A stretch of 64,000 nt of DNA from Taenia hydatigena (taxonomy: Eukaryota > Platyhelminthes > Cestoda > Cyclophyllidea > Taeniidae), in assembly GCA_036345935.2 (NCBI GenBank), contig JADWOT020000002.1:10867100-10931099 (forward strand), given 5' to 3'. Each line of letters starts with the position of its first letter. Within the stretch, counting starts at the first letter, position 1. Positions 1-10,175 of the stretch are shown piece by piece. The position numbers and the translations under genes were made by a program. The notes beneath the pieces are model-generated. The model was not told the DNA's origin. It worked only from the letters and a program-made list of their open reading frames with translations, and did not search any database.

Positions 1-2115
1 TCAATACTGCGATAGTTCATTCAGTGAGGGCGAAATTCGCAATTACGAAAGGATCACTACTTAAAAAATTCCATCCAGTGAGGGCGAAAATCTCAATCAC
101 GAGACGGACAATACCAAAAAGTGTCTTCCGGTGAGGGTGGGATTCCCAATCACTAGAGGGTCAATACTACAATACTACAAAATTGCATCCACGAGAGGAT
201 CTCTACTACAAAATTGCATCCAGTTGGGGCAAAATTTGCAATCACGAGGGAATGACTACTACAAAATTGCATCCAGTGAGGGCGAAATTCGCAATCACGA
301 GAGGGTCAACACAAAATATTGCATCCAGTGAGGGCTCAATTCGCCACGACCAGTGGGTCAATACTACAAAATTTCCAGCAGTGAGGGCCCAATTCGCAAT
401 CACCAGTGGGTCAATACTACAAAATTTCCAGCTGTGAAAACGATATTCGCACTCACCAGTGGGTAAATACTACAAAATTCCCGGCAGTGAGGGCAAAATT
501 CGCAATCAGCAATGGGTCTATACTACAAAATTTCCAGCAGTGAAGACGAAATTCGCAATCATCAGTGGGTCAATGCTACAAAATTTCCCGCAGTGTGGGC
601 CCAATTCGCAATCACCAGTGGGTCAATACTACAAAATTTTTAGCCGTGAGGACGAAATTCGCACTCACCGGTGGGTGCATACACCAAAATTCCCAGCAGT
701 GAGGGCGGAATTCACAATCATTAATGGGTTAATACGCCAAAATTTTAAGAAGGGGGGCGAAATTCGCAATCATCAGTGGGTCAATACTACAAAATTTCCA
801 GCAGTGTGGACCTAATTCGCAACCACCAGTGGGTCAATACTACAAAATTTCCAGCAGTGAGGGCGAAATTCGCAATCATTAGTGAATCAATACTACAAAA
901 TTTCAAGCGGTGAGGGCAAAATTCGCACTCACCAATGGATCAATACTAGAAAATTTCCAGCTGTGTGGGCCCAATTCGCAATGGCCAGTGGGTCAATACA
1001 GCAAAATTTCCAGCAGTGAGGGCCCAATTCGCAATCACCGGTGGGTCAATACTACAAAATTTTAAGCAGTGAGGGTGAACTTCGCACTCACAAGTGGGTC
1101 AATACTACAAAATTCCCAGCAGTGTGGGCCCAATTCGCAACCACCAGTGGGTCAATACTACAAAATTTTAAGCAGTGAGGGCGAAATTCCCAATTACCAG
1201 TGTGTCAATACTACAAAATTTCCAGCAGTGTGGGCCCAATTCGCAATCACCAGTGGGTCAATACTAGAAAATTTCCAGCTGTGAAAACGATATTCGCACT
1301 CACCGGTGGGTCCATTCACCAAAATTCCCATGCAGTAAGGGCCAAATTCGCAATCACCAATGGGTTAATACGACAAAATTTTAAGCAGTAAGGGCCTAAT
1401 TCGCAACCACCAGTGGGTCAATGCTACAAAATTTCCCGCAGTGTGGGCCCAATTCGCAATCACCAGTGGGTCAATACTACAAAATTTCAAGCAATGAGGG
1501 CGAAATTCGCACTCACCAGTGGATCCATACACCAAAATTCCCATGCAGTAAGGTCCAAATTCGCAATCACTAATGAGTTAATACCCTGAAATTTCAAGCA
1601 GGGGGGCGAAATTCGCAATCATCAGTGGGTCAATACTACAAAATTTCAAGCAGTGAGGGCGAAATTCGCACTCACCAGTGGTTCTATGCTGCAAAATTTC
1701 ATGCAGTAAGGGCCGAATTCGCCACGACCAGTGGGTCAATAATACAAAATTTCCAGCAGTGAAGACGAAATTCGCAATCATCAGTGGGTCAATACTACAA
1801 AATTTCAAGCAATGAGGGCGAAATTCGCAATCGATAGTGGGTCAATACTACAAAATTCCCAGCAGTGAGGGCGAAATTCGCAATCACCAGTGGGTCAATA
1901 CTACAAAATTTCAAGCAGTGAGGGCCGAATTCGCCACGACCAGTGGGTCAATAATACAAAATTTCCAGCAGAGTGGGAGCAAATCGCAATCATCAGTGGG
2001 TCAATACTACAAAATTTCCAGTGGTGAGGGCGAAATTCGCAATCACCACTGGGTCAATACTACAAAATTTCAAGCAGTGATAGCGAAATTCGCAATCACC
2101 AGCGGGTGAATACTC
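1..2115 (+). repeat. 53-bp tandem repeat array, left (about 40 units)
   Basis: Contiguous head-to-tail units of about 53 bp with a conserved core reading CAATACTACAAAATTT followed by GAAATTCGCAATCA. Spacing of successive CAATACTAC motifs is 53-54 bp. The units differ by point changes and small indels and have no unique spacers. Two sub-types are visible: roughly the first 350 bp use a CACGAGAGG-like linker, and the rest use CACCAGTGGGT. The array runs off the left edge of the window. The same repeat recurs in opposite orientation near 32.0-33.7 kb, making the two arrays the outer ends of the inverted duplication. The unit length is not a multiple of three, so the open frames across the array are by-products of low stop density. 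No function can be assigned. Confidence 0.97.
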
Positions 2116-2439
2116 TCCAACCTTGCATACTTATAGCTATTTAAATCAGTCAATTATAAAACGAAATAATATCTTTTATAAAGAGCATTAGACCCATTCG
2201 CAAAAATTAGCACATCAAACATATGTAACGTTTGCATGGGGGGAGTTAAGAAGTACCGTACCTCCCACTAGGCAACACAGTCACCACGACCTTCGCTGCA
2301 CTTACAGCCGAGAAAACGGACGAGATATGGATCAAGTTTGTGACACCTGGAGTCTCACCAAGGACACAACCTTCTGAGCGTTTGCCTTCAAGCACATACT
2401 CGATCCCATGGGACTGTGATTCTCCGCGTCATGGAAGGA

Positions 2440-2610
2440 GTGCCCAATAAATTACACTTTGCTTGATCGGGCAGCAAGACTCGTGATGAGGGAGTGCGAA
2501 GTCTTTCAGCGCACCAATGACTGTATTAAACAGAGGAGACATTTATCACATCGTTCGCAACTGAAAAATAGGGGTTCGATAGCCTTTCGTAGAAGCAAAG
2601 AAATCATGTC
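2440..2610 (+). repeat. Dispersed repeat B, copy 1 (coding-like)
   Basis: This stretch is similar at DNA and peptide level to 14560-14700 (minus strand) and 44270-44430 (plus strand). All three can be read as a short peptide with an invariant-looking M-R/K-E-C, then a spaced RR, then Q-L-K/R-N. This copy is the most diverged, and upstream in-frame stops are present. It could be a degenerate exon carried on a dispersed segmental repeat or an internal part of a non-autonomous element. I do not recognise the peptide family. The DNA between the array and this copy (2116-2440) has no supported gene. Confidence 0.5.
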
Positions 2611-2884
2611 CGTATGCAGAAATCATTACAAGTCTCCAACCAACAGCCACTTTTGACACAACATTGACCACCTGATAGAGAGGCATATCATTTACCCAGG
2701 CAGAAATCAAATTGCCACATAAAAAAGCTCAAGTGACCTCATGGAGAGAAAGCAAAGCATTGGTTCATGAATTTGGCATTTTAGAGTCTGGGTTAATTCG
2801 CATCTCTTCTCACGTCTGCGCTGAGACGTTCGCTAGTGTTATGCCATCACTCAGTGAAAAGTTGGATAGGTTACATCCTAACCG

Positions 2885-3745
2885 GTTTGCCATCTTTGCA
2901 ACGATCAAAACTCTCCATCCATTCACTGAAGTCAGCATGCATTATTTTATTGTCAACTGCCGCTAAAGTCAGTGATTTCTTTATCGACTACAGCAAGGGA
3001 AAGGAAGTCCTACAAAGCGCCATCCCATAGGTGGACTCTCACAATGATCCACTAGAGTGACCGAACTGCACAGTTGACAGCTCAGTAATGCGCTAAGGAC
3101 TGAAATTTTGGTCGAGTTTGACATTATACAATCGCCAAACTGTCTGCATACAGTTTCCTCGGCTCAATTTTGTGGTTTCTTCCATTAATTATCACCAGAT
3201 CATCAACGTTACCGCTGACTCCTCCGGGATTTCTCGACTGCCCTCAAGCAGCGAACCCACAGGTTCGACATGCAATTTATCGCCACAAATTAATCACTGG
3301 TTACCAATAATAGGGAAATCCGATCGCCCACATTTCGTCGTAATTTGAGGAAGTCTTAAATTGACCACAATCAGCAGACATCATCGCGGTGCAAAATGCG
3401 CTCAAAGTAAATAAACGCGACCCACGTCAGCATTTAATTAAACACTTCGATCATTTCACCACAAGCATTACACAAGTCACTAATTCAGCAAGCCTCAAAG
3501 GTCGACACTTACGCTATCATGTCAACACTGCGAGTTTACTTATGTGCATGCATAAAATAAGTCAAAAATTTCAAAATGGAAGCTCACATGCTCGAACTCT
3601 TTAGCGCAAACTTGGAACCTGGCGTAGCAACGACCACACCAAAGCCGACATTTCATATATGCCGCTACACACACGAAAAGGGTACTGGGTATGAACAAAG
3701 CAAAATGCTTGCCAAAACAAATACTATGCAAGAATTTTTGCGCAC
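2885..3745 (+). repeat. Inverted duplication 1, outer block, left arm
   Basis: Reads as the reverse complement of about 31085-31971, with roughly 80% identity by eye and many small indels. Long matching runs include the stretch around 2990-3010 (a TTTCTTTATCGACTACAGCA-like run) and the one around 3595-3610 (CGAACTCTTTAGCGCAAA). No frame is conserved between the two copies, so I see no gene here. The right arm joins this block directly to its 53-bp array, whereas the left arm has about 0.77 kb of extra DNA, including repeat B, between array and block. Confidence 0.85.
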
Positions 3746-4192
3746 ACAATTAAGTCTGGCACTCGCGCAAGACTTTAAAATACGATTTTATGATTTTTAT
3801 GATTCTTATAGCACAGACCAGTTAAGAATACGTCTATTCCTAGATTTGCACAACTATCTATTCGATTTTTAGGCAAATTTTCAATCAATTTTTTTTATAA
3901 GATTGCAGCACTTAAAAATACTGCAATATTGTAGCACTCATGTTTCTTTGGCCTCGCATTTTGAACGAGAGGCAGGTACACAACGTGAATCTCCCGGCGT
4001 CGACAATGGCCATCGCGCAACCTTTTATTGACTCGCCATTGGCTTATCTTTTTGTATAAGGCAATAAATGTGTCTCAGAACATTCAACCTTCCCGTATTA
4101 GGCATGGGCGCCGAGGCAGGGAGGCGAATGAGGAAATCCCTGCAAATGTAGTCTGTGCAAATAATGCGTGTAGTATCTAGCACACACTCAGC
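3746..4192. other. AT-rich stretch, no gene seen
   Basis: Left-arm-specific DNA with no counterpart in the right arm. Open frames are short and unsupported. I see no RNA gene or repeat family here. Confidence 0.5.
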
Positions 4193-4428
4193 TGTGGACA
4201 ATGAAGGACTCGGCTAGTTACTTATATTTAACCCAAATGCTGTAGAGGGTATGCGTACGTTTAGACATCTTTAATGTATATGGGGTGATAAATACAGCTA
4301 GGCGAGATATGGGGTTCAGGCCGAGGATGTGTTACGCTCCAGCGAGTCTCCGCGCTGCTCCGTCACGTGGTTCAAATTGACTTCCCGCCTCTGGCCTACA
4401 AAGCGCATTTAAAGAATTAAGTATTACA
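4193..4428 (-). mobile_element. Solo LTR, Ty3/gypsy type
   Basis: Read on the minus strand, the segment starts TGTAATAC and ends GTCCACA, so it has the TG...CA ends of an LTR. It aligns with the LTR at 13978-14204: both share a GCTTTGTAGGC-AGAGGCG stretch near the start, an AAAGATGT stretch in the middle and a CCTTC...CCACA end. No internal retrotransposon sequence adjoins it on either side, so it is best read as a solo LTR left by LTR-LTR recombination, or as a fragment. No target-site duplication is obvious by eye. It lies in the part of the left arm missing from the right arm. Confidence 0.7.
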
Positions 4429-4584
4429 GGGCTGGTCTCTAGGCCACGCAAGTAGTTGCAATCATTTTCGCGTGTCTAGCATAGTTATTTGGATGATTTG
4501 AGTAACCAAATTTTGAACACACCCCTCCGTAATATTTTGTTATAGGTACTGTAGTACTTTGTTTGTTAGAACTGCTGGTTTCTG

Positions 4585-4735
4585 TCAAGGTCATGGAGGT
4601 GGCCGTATTGCCCTAGCTGCGTGGGCTGGCCTCCGGGCCATGCCAGCAGCCTTTTTCCCTCTATCCGGTGAATATATATATTCTACCCTAGCATTCCGCC
4701 TTCTTTTGCCTACGAGGGAGCCTCGGGACGCTACA
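4585..4735 (-). repeat. Dispersed repeat R1, copy 1
   Basis: Contains the shared signature AATGCTAGGGTAGAA (minus strand), a CTGCTGGCATG stretch and a GGCCACC end. The signature part also occurs at 30774-30835 in the same orientation, and the signature plus the CTGCTGGCATG part at 35041-35152 in opposite orientation. The open frames on both strands are not conserved between copies. It is probably a short non-autonomous element or a fragment of a larger one. In the right arm, this repeat lies exactly where the F-box homology stops. Confidence 0.65.
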
Positions 4736-7700
4736 GGTACAGCATTCATCGATAGGCAGATTCTTGTGCTTGATGTTGGCACTTAGGTTTTGAATGTCCA
4801 TGTTCTTTTTGAAGAGACATGTATTCATCGTTTATTTTGTGCGAAAATGCCATTCCTTTAAGGTGGTTAGATTTGAATTATAATTTGCTTGACGTTAACT
4901 TCTCTCATTATGATCGGCGGTGTCACTGCTGCTGATGATACGGTGGACCGTACGCCTGACAAATCATCCACCTCTTCTGCGATTCCCTATGATTCGAGGT
5001 TTAATGAACTGGATAAAAATAATCACAAGGATAGTCTACCTGTCCGTCGGGGTCTGCGGAGATCTGCATCAGGCGGGTGGGTTTTGTCCCATAAACTCAA
5101 TGTTCAGGCCACCGCACTCATGATGAGCCTTTATTTTTGTGTGTGAGCGCGTAGCACAGTGAGGTCAGCCGAGACTGAGTCATTACCAACTTCCGAACCG
5201 CTGCAAGCCTAAGTTGGTGCACAGGTTATCAGGGCGCTTCCATATCATACCAACACACGAACTCCTTTTCGCCCACAACAACCAACACAGTCGGTAGTCT
5301 CAAGCGTACCGATTAATTGTCCTGGGTGGAGCAACGTCAACACAAATGTGTGCACTCGTGCCTCGGACGTAAGCACTACTAATCCACTTTCCTCCTTGCG
5401 AATGTGACGCTGTCCCAAGTGACGGCGTCATGCATTGACTTCGCTTTCGGGGACCATTAATGCTCTCTAATCCGGCAAAAAATGCAGCATTTCCTGCGAC
5501 TAATAGTCAGGGTTCTTTCGACAACCCGATTTTATTAAATCCTTTCTGATTCCACTTTATGGCATGGTCGGAGGGCACACTGGCCTAAAAGTAGGATCAT
5601 GTAAATAAAGGCGGGTCCAAATTGTCTCTTGCAGCTAACGTTTCGCGTCTGTTCACCCTAACCTGCTCGCTCCGACTTTTGTGCTGTCCAGCCATATTGC
5701 CTAGCTACGTTGTGTAGAGACAATGAGGAGGTGGAAGAGATGTCACTTGATTGACGTCTCCACTGATGGACGGACTGTACACATCAGCGTTATGCCGTTT
5801 TCCTTTTGTAAACAGCAATCCTGCCAAACGCAGAAATGTGGTCATTGATGAAGAATAGACGTCAACAACAGATTCACCCTTCAGGGACAGATGCCTCCTT
5901 GATCTCTGGTTAAAATTTGGCATTCAACATTAGACATTTCAGTAGCTGCCTTTTAGGATAAGGTCAACTTGCAACCAGCACCACAATGTAGCCCCGCGGT
6001 CGCAGCGAGGTCAAATGGTTGCATTGCGGCAAATGCGTCACCAGCGTTTAGGTGGACTAAGAGGCTACTTGCGTGACCTGAAGGCTAAGCCGTGGCGACT
6101 AAGTAATGTGCGTAATCAAAGGCAGATTTAATCCAACTGCTAGAGCATTGCAATGCCTTCAACGGATTCTAATCTATATGCTGCATGTTAGACTTGACGC
6201 AGCAGCTTATGGAATGCTGTAATAATTTCACTTTTTTGGGGGATTTTGTAATGCGCGCTTAGACCACTGTATGTTTCACCTCTCACAACCGCAGATAAAC
6301 AAAAGACGCTACAAAATTAGCACCAAGTGCCACCCATTCTTTTGCCATTATTTTGTGCAAGCAGTAAGAATGAGCCTTGCCAAACTCTGATCAGGCACAT
6401 GCGCATCCACACAAAGCTGCCCTCCTGATAGATGGCGCACTACAAGCAATTCACTTTGTAGTACTTCGATAATATTCATGCAGAGCATGAGACAACCACA
6501 TTCCACCACATGGGATAGACAAACGACTCCACGATTCGACAAGTGATGTCAGCACAATCAGAAGTGCTATTTCTCCCATCGGAAAGAAAGTTGGACTAAA
6601 GTAGGCGTTGTAAATACTGCTTAGTTCCTCTCGGTGTCCATCAAGTGGATGCCTGTGAAGGGTAGGTGCAGGCTTCATTGTCAAATTAAAAGTCGACTGC
6701 ATAGCTCAAACTGATGCAGTGTAGGTGTCCGAACTGGTGCATTTAGGCAGATGCAACTAGAAGCAATGAGAGTGGCACTAATGAGGCCTCGAACCGCCAC
6801 CACCTCCAACAATGCTGACAGATGTTAGCACGAAGTATTTGAAGCTGGGTTCACTGGACTGCCTCTGCCTTACTTCTTTCCTCTCTTTCTTTAGCATGCC
6901 AAACAGCGGTGACTCCCAAATAGTTGAACCTCACTTTGGATCGTGGCATATTCTCCTCATCCCTGCAGTGTTTGCTTAAGTGGTTTCCTGTGAGGCCTAG
7001 CAACTAAGGCATGGAGGTGGTCAAAATTCGTCAAAAAGAAATACACCTTCTTCCTGTGATGCTCTTTTCCATGTGATCTTTTATGTTTCCACACTTTAAT
7101 AGACAGTTCCTTAGATCGACATTGTAGGAAAAAAAACGCCGCAAATGGTGCTGAGGTCCTCCCTCTTCCCATAACTTGCGGAAGGCACCAATGCAAATCC
7201 ACGACAAGGCCAGTCTGCAGTCAGGAAATTTCGCGACTCCCTTTCAACAATCCTAATTAAACAGCACAATAATTTCACTTTCGATGGAACAATGGCCTGT
7301 TTGCGGTTGTCAGCTTCCTAAGTTCCATTCTTTTCTTACAGTCTCGGGCTCCGAATTGACAAAAAAATAAGAGCATTTTAGAGGGCTTCCCCAAATGTTT
7401 TGTTTCAAGTTGTTCCAGCTTAACTGATTCATCTATTCATTCATTTACCGGTCCGATGCACCCTCTATCACCACAGCATTTAGCGTAGTACTACAAAGAT
7501 CTGCCTTTGCTTATCCAACCACCCAGCAAAAGCGGCGTAGCAACTCAACGACTGCAATGCATTCCAACAAGTCATTTCATGCCTCACTCACACCACACAA
7601 AATAAGTAATGGAAACAAACAAAGACATCATCTACATTAAATACACAAAGAATACAATCACACGATTTGTCTCTCGCCTGCCACACAGTCGTGCTTCTGA

Positions 7701-7889
7701 ACACTCTCAAGCCTTTTGCACATCACGTCGTAAAAGCTCCATTCCAACAAATCCGACCAGTTGGTAAAGTTCCCTCTATGGCGCTTAATGCACCACAATC
7801 GCCAATTCGTCTACACAGTAGCCAGCGGAGAGCCGTTCAAGCCACCGACGCTCTGAATGAATCGCGCCAGACTATCCATCTCACTTGAC
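4736..7889. other. No supportable gene
   Basis: About 3.15 kb of left-arm-specific DNA. The open frames are all under 85 codons, have no recognisable domain and have no counterpart elsewhere in the window. Distal exons of the F-box-like gene (minus strand) could lie here, but none can be pointed to. Confidence 0.5.
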
Positions 7890-8546
7890 TCATCTTCCTC
7901 CGCATTTATAATTACCGCAATCGACAATGTTTGATGAGGTGCAAGAGATTCCAAGGTGCGAAGCATCCGCCAAATAGATTATGCAGTCACAGCAGTTATG
8001 TCCATCTCGTTCTCCTGCAAGTGATGCCACTCTAGAAACAAAACTCTTACCTCTTTCAGCCGAGCGAACAGAAAAAATGCAGCCATGCATACCGACAATG
8101 CGCGTGTGAGATCGGTACTTTATCATTGAAAGGTAACCGAATAGTGGGATGTTGGATGCTTCCATCCGCAGTGCGAAGTCCCCCTCCGACATCGCTCTTA
8201 CATTATGATCTGGCAAAATACTGAAGTGTGCAGTTCTCGGGGCTTTGCCACAAGCAGGCGCCGACACGAAACGCTCATAAGAGTCACTTTGCACCTTCTG
8301 ATATCGAATGGCTTCAGTAGCGTTTTGAAAAGAGGTGGGTGAGGGCTGTGGGAAGAGTAGCTGGCAAAGACGTTTGTCTAACCAATTCCACCAGTTAATG
8401 TGGTTATGTATGAGGGTGGGGAATGGGCATGTTGAGAGGATCCACCTCCAACTTGGAATACTTTCGCATAGATTTACCAAATCCGGCACATCAAGAAATC
8501 GACAAATTCGCAACGCCAATTCAGGTCAAAGGTCGGTGATTTTACG
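7890..8546 (-). pseudogene. F-box-like gene, left copy, stop codon before the F-box
   Basis: The exon probably opens at an acceptor reading TTCACAG at 8547-8553 and encodes an F-box-type sequence (P-E-L-A-L-R-I-C followed by F-L-D-V-P-D-L and a W-R-W). F-box proteins link substrates to SCF ubiquitin ligases through Skp1. In this copy the codon just before P-E-L is TGA at 8526-8528 where the right copy has CGA (Arg), a change that fits a CpG transition. An ATG at 8517-8519 could restart translation but would cut into the N-terminal part of the F-box. Downstream the frame stays open for 209 codons; a candidate 36-nt GT-AG intron inside it is frame-neutral. The partner domain after the F-box is not recognised. 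It lies in the middle block of inverted duplication 1; the right-arm partner is at 30524-30880. Confidence 0.6.
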
Positions 8547-8606
8547 CTGTGAACTATCTTCCGCCTGAGGCGTCAAGAAAGTACACTATCATGACTGGGG
8601 ATTGAA

Positions 8607-8924
8607 ATGGCATTAGCAAAAATTGGTGCGAGACAAACAAATAAACAAAATAACGAGTTTAATGCGAGAAATGACAATTGGGATATGCGGCAAACAATTG
8701 AAGGCTACTACAACTCACCATTATTGAAAGGTGCTAGCAGAGGCGATTTGCATGGCAACGATCCAAAAAGTCACGCCTTGAGGCTAGCACATCGGTCCTT
8801 TCCGTATCGTCTAGTTTCAAAGTCACGTGCCCACGACGTCTGCACACTTCTTCCTCATATAACTATGAGGCAAGCAATACTTCATCATCGCAATCTGCGC
8901 TACGTCAACTTGTACCAACAATGA
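8607..8924 (+). other. Open frame kept in both arms (105 codons), left copy
   Basis: A 105-codon frame whose partner at 30098-30469 is also open. The last 50 codons differ by only about one residue, while the first half is clearly more diverged. The frame lies antisense to the presumed direction of the F-box-like gene. The conserved half might instead reflect a minus-strand exon just upstream of the F-box exon, or a recent conversion tract. No domain is recognised. Confidence 0.3.
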
Positions 8925-9338
8925 CATCAGTGCTGTTGCATTTCACTAAATATCGACAATTACTTCATCTGACAGCAAACCATTCCCCTGGTGGTCGTTG
9001 CGCCATAGATTTGCTACTTGTTGTAAAAACGATTGGGCTTATACACCACGCAAGGAAACATTGCGTAAACGAAATAACGAGCTGCGAAATATTTTTGAAG
9101 CAGGTAGGATGCGACACTGTGATGAGGGGTTGAGTTAAAACGAATCCTACTACCAGCTGCATAAATATACCTTGTCAATCCAATGGGCCAAAGTGACAAC
9201 ACAACAAGAACTCATCAAAAGTCCTAACTCTCTTCTCGCTTCGGATCTATTCACGCCTGCTTGACAATGTGCTTCTAGCCATAAGCATAATATACATTAA
9301 GCAACAGGTAAGTCACTCATCTCAGATACAACCGTTTC

Positions 9339-9611
9339 ATGCTTCCACTTTTGACCACCACTTGTGTTTACTCCCTGTCCCGATGTGCAGTCACGCGTAT
9401 ATACGGCTTAAACAGTAAGCAAACTCACCATTTTCCTCAAAATATTGCGTATTCTATGGAAGATGTTGTGGAGTGTCCCAATCTGCGATTATTTCTATCA
9501 CTTTTATCGCTCAAGCACCCAGTGTTTCGGATTGCAAAACATGTTCCGAAATTTCAAGATTTAGATACAAAAATTAGTCTTCGAGGAGAGTGTGCACCCT
9601 GTTTGCCTTAG
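9339..9611 (+). other. Open frame kept in both arms (90 codons), left copy
   Basis: A 90-codon frame from ATG to stop with an exactly equal-length partner at 29467-29739: same start and stop positions, no indels, about 12 amino-acid differences. Most nucleotide differences change the protein, so there is no sign of purifying selection; it may be open by chance in a region without indels. No recognised motif or signal peptide. Confidence 0.3.
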
Positions 9612-9920
9612 TAACGTCCAATCTTCCCTTTGTGACCGCTTATTTTCAGTAGGCGCTTCGTTGCCCAAAAGTCGGTTTTGTCAATGAAAAGATTCAAATC
9701 CGCGAGTGAGTGAGAAAAATAATGCAGCTTCCATGGACTAGCCATGATTGTGTCACTCACATCGCAAGTCGACCTACCCTTCCACCCGTTAGTTTCACAA
9801 ACTAATCCATCAAGCGCGTGATTTATTTACGCTGGCCTGCACATAAAAAAATTGCTTGTTCGGGGATAATACAATAGCGTATTGCTCAACCATTTTAGCG
9901 GATAGCGTTGTTCTCAAATA

Positions 9921-10133
9921 ATGAGCGACTCGACAGTTTGGTTCTCAGATCACGCGAAAATAACTACTCACTTAATTCGGACAGAGGTGAAAAGTGGACT
10001 GATGGTTAACTCTCAAATGGCCTCAGGAAATGGTCACAAAATACTCGAATTCACAACCATTCAAGTCGTATGTGAACAGAACGTGTTCGAAGGCGCACAA
10101 GTGGATGTCTCAATTAACCTTTTCTCAGATTAA
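9921..10133 (+). other. Possible exon or gene remnant, 70 codons
   Basis: Open in the left arm, but the right-arm partner (about 28946-29163, minus strand) contains single-base indels that shift the frame. The last part, about 34 codons ending in I-N-L-F-S-D, is aligned in both copies with mostly conservative changes. It lies directly outside the breakpoint where the right arm jumps to arginase. Function unknown. Confidence 0.25.
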
Positions 10134-10175
10134 TTGCAAACACTTCTCTCACACGATTCTCTCAATCAGGACACT

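Larger units (their letters stand above)
8301..10175 (+). repeat. Inverted duplication 1, middle block, left arm
   Basis: Reverse-complement match to 28902-30770 at roughly 90% identity by eye. The match is patchy: 9339-9455 has about one difference in 117 bp, whereas the next 156 bp has about 15% difference. The outer edge sits at 8301 inside the F-box exon, and the inner edge at the ACACT at 10171-10175. Coordinates pair by a sum of about 39077, so net indels are few. Confidence 0.93.

Noticed and set aside
1..2115. Open frames of 60-118 codons across the left array (also in the right array) as a repetitive YYK-rich protein
   Set aside because: The 53-bp unit shifts frame each copy and several frames are open at once, so the openness comes from a stop-poor unit; degenerate units break each frame within about 350 bp.
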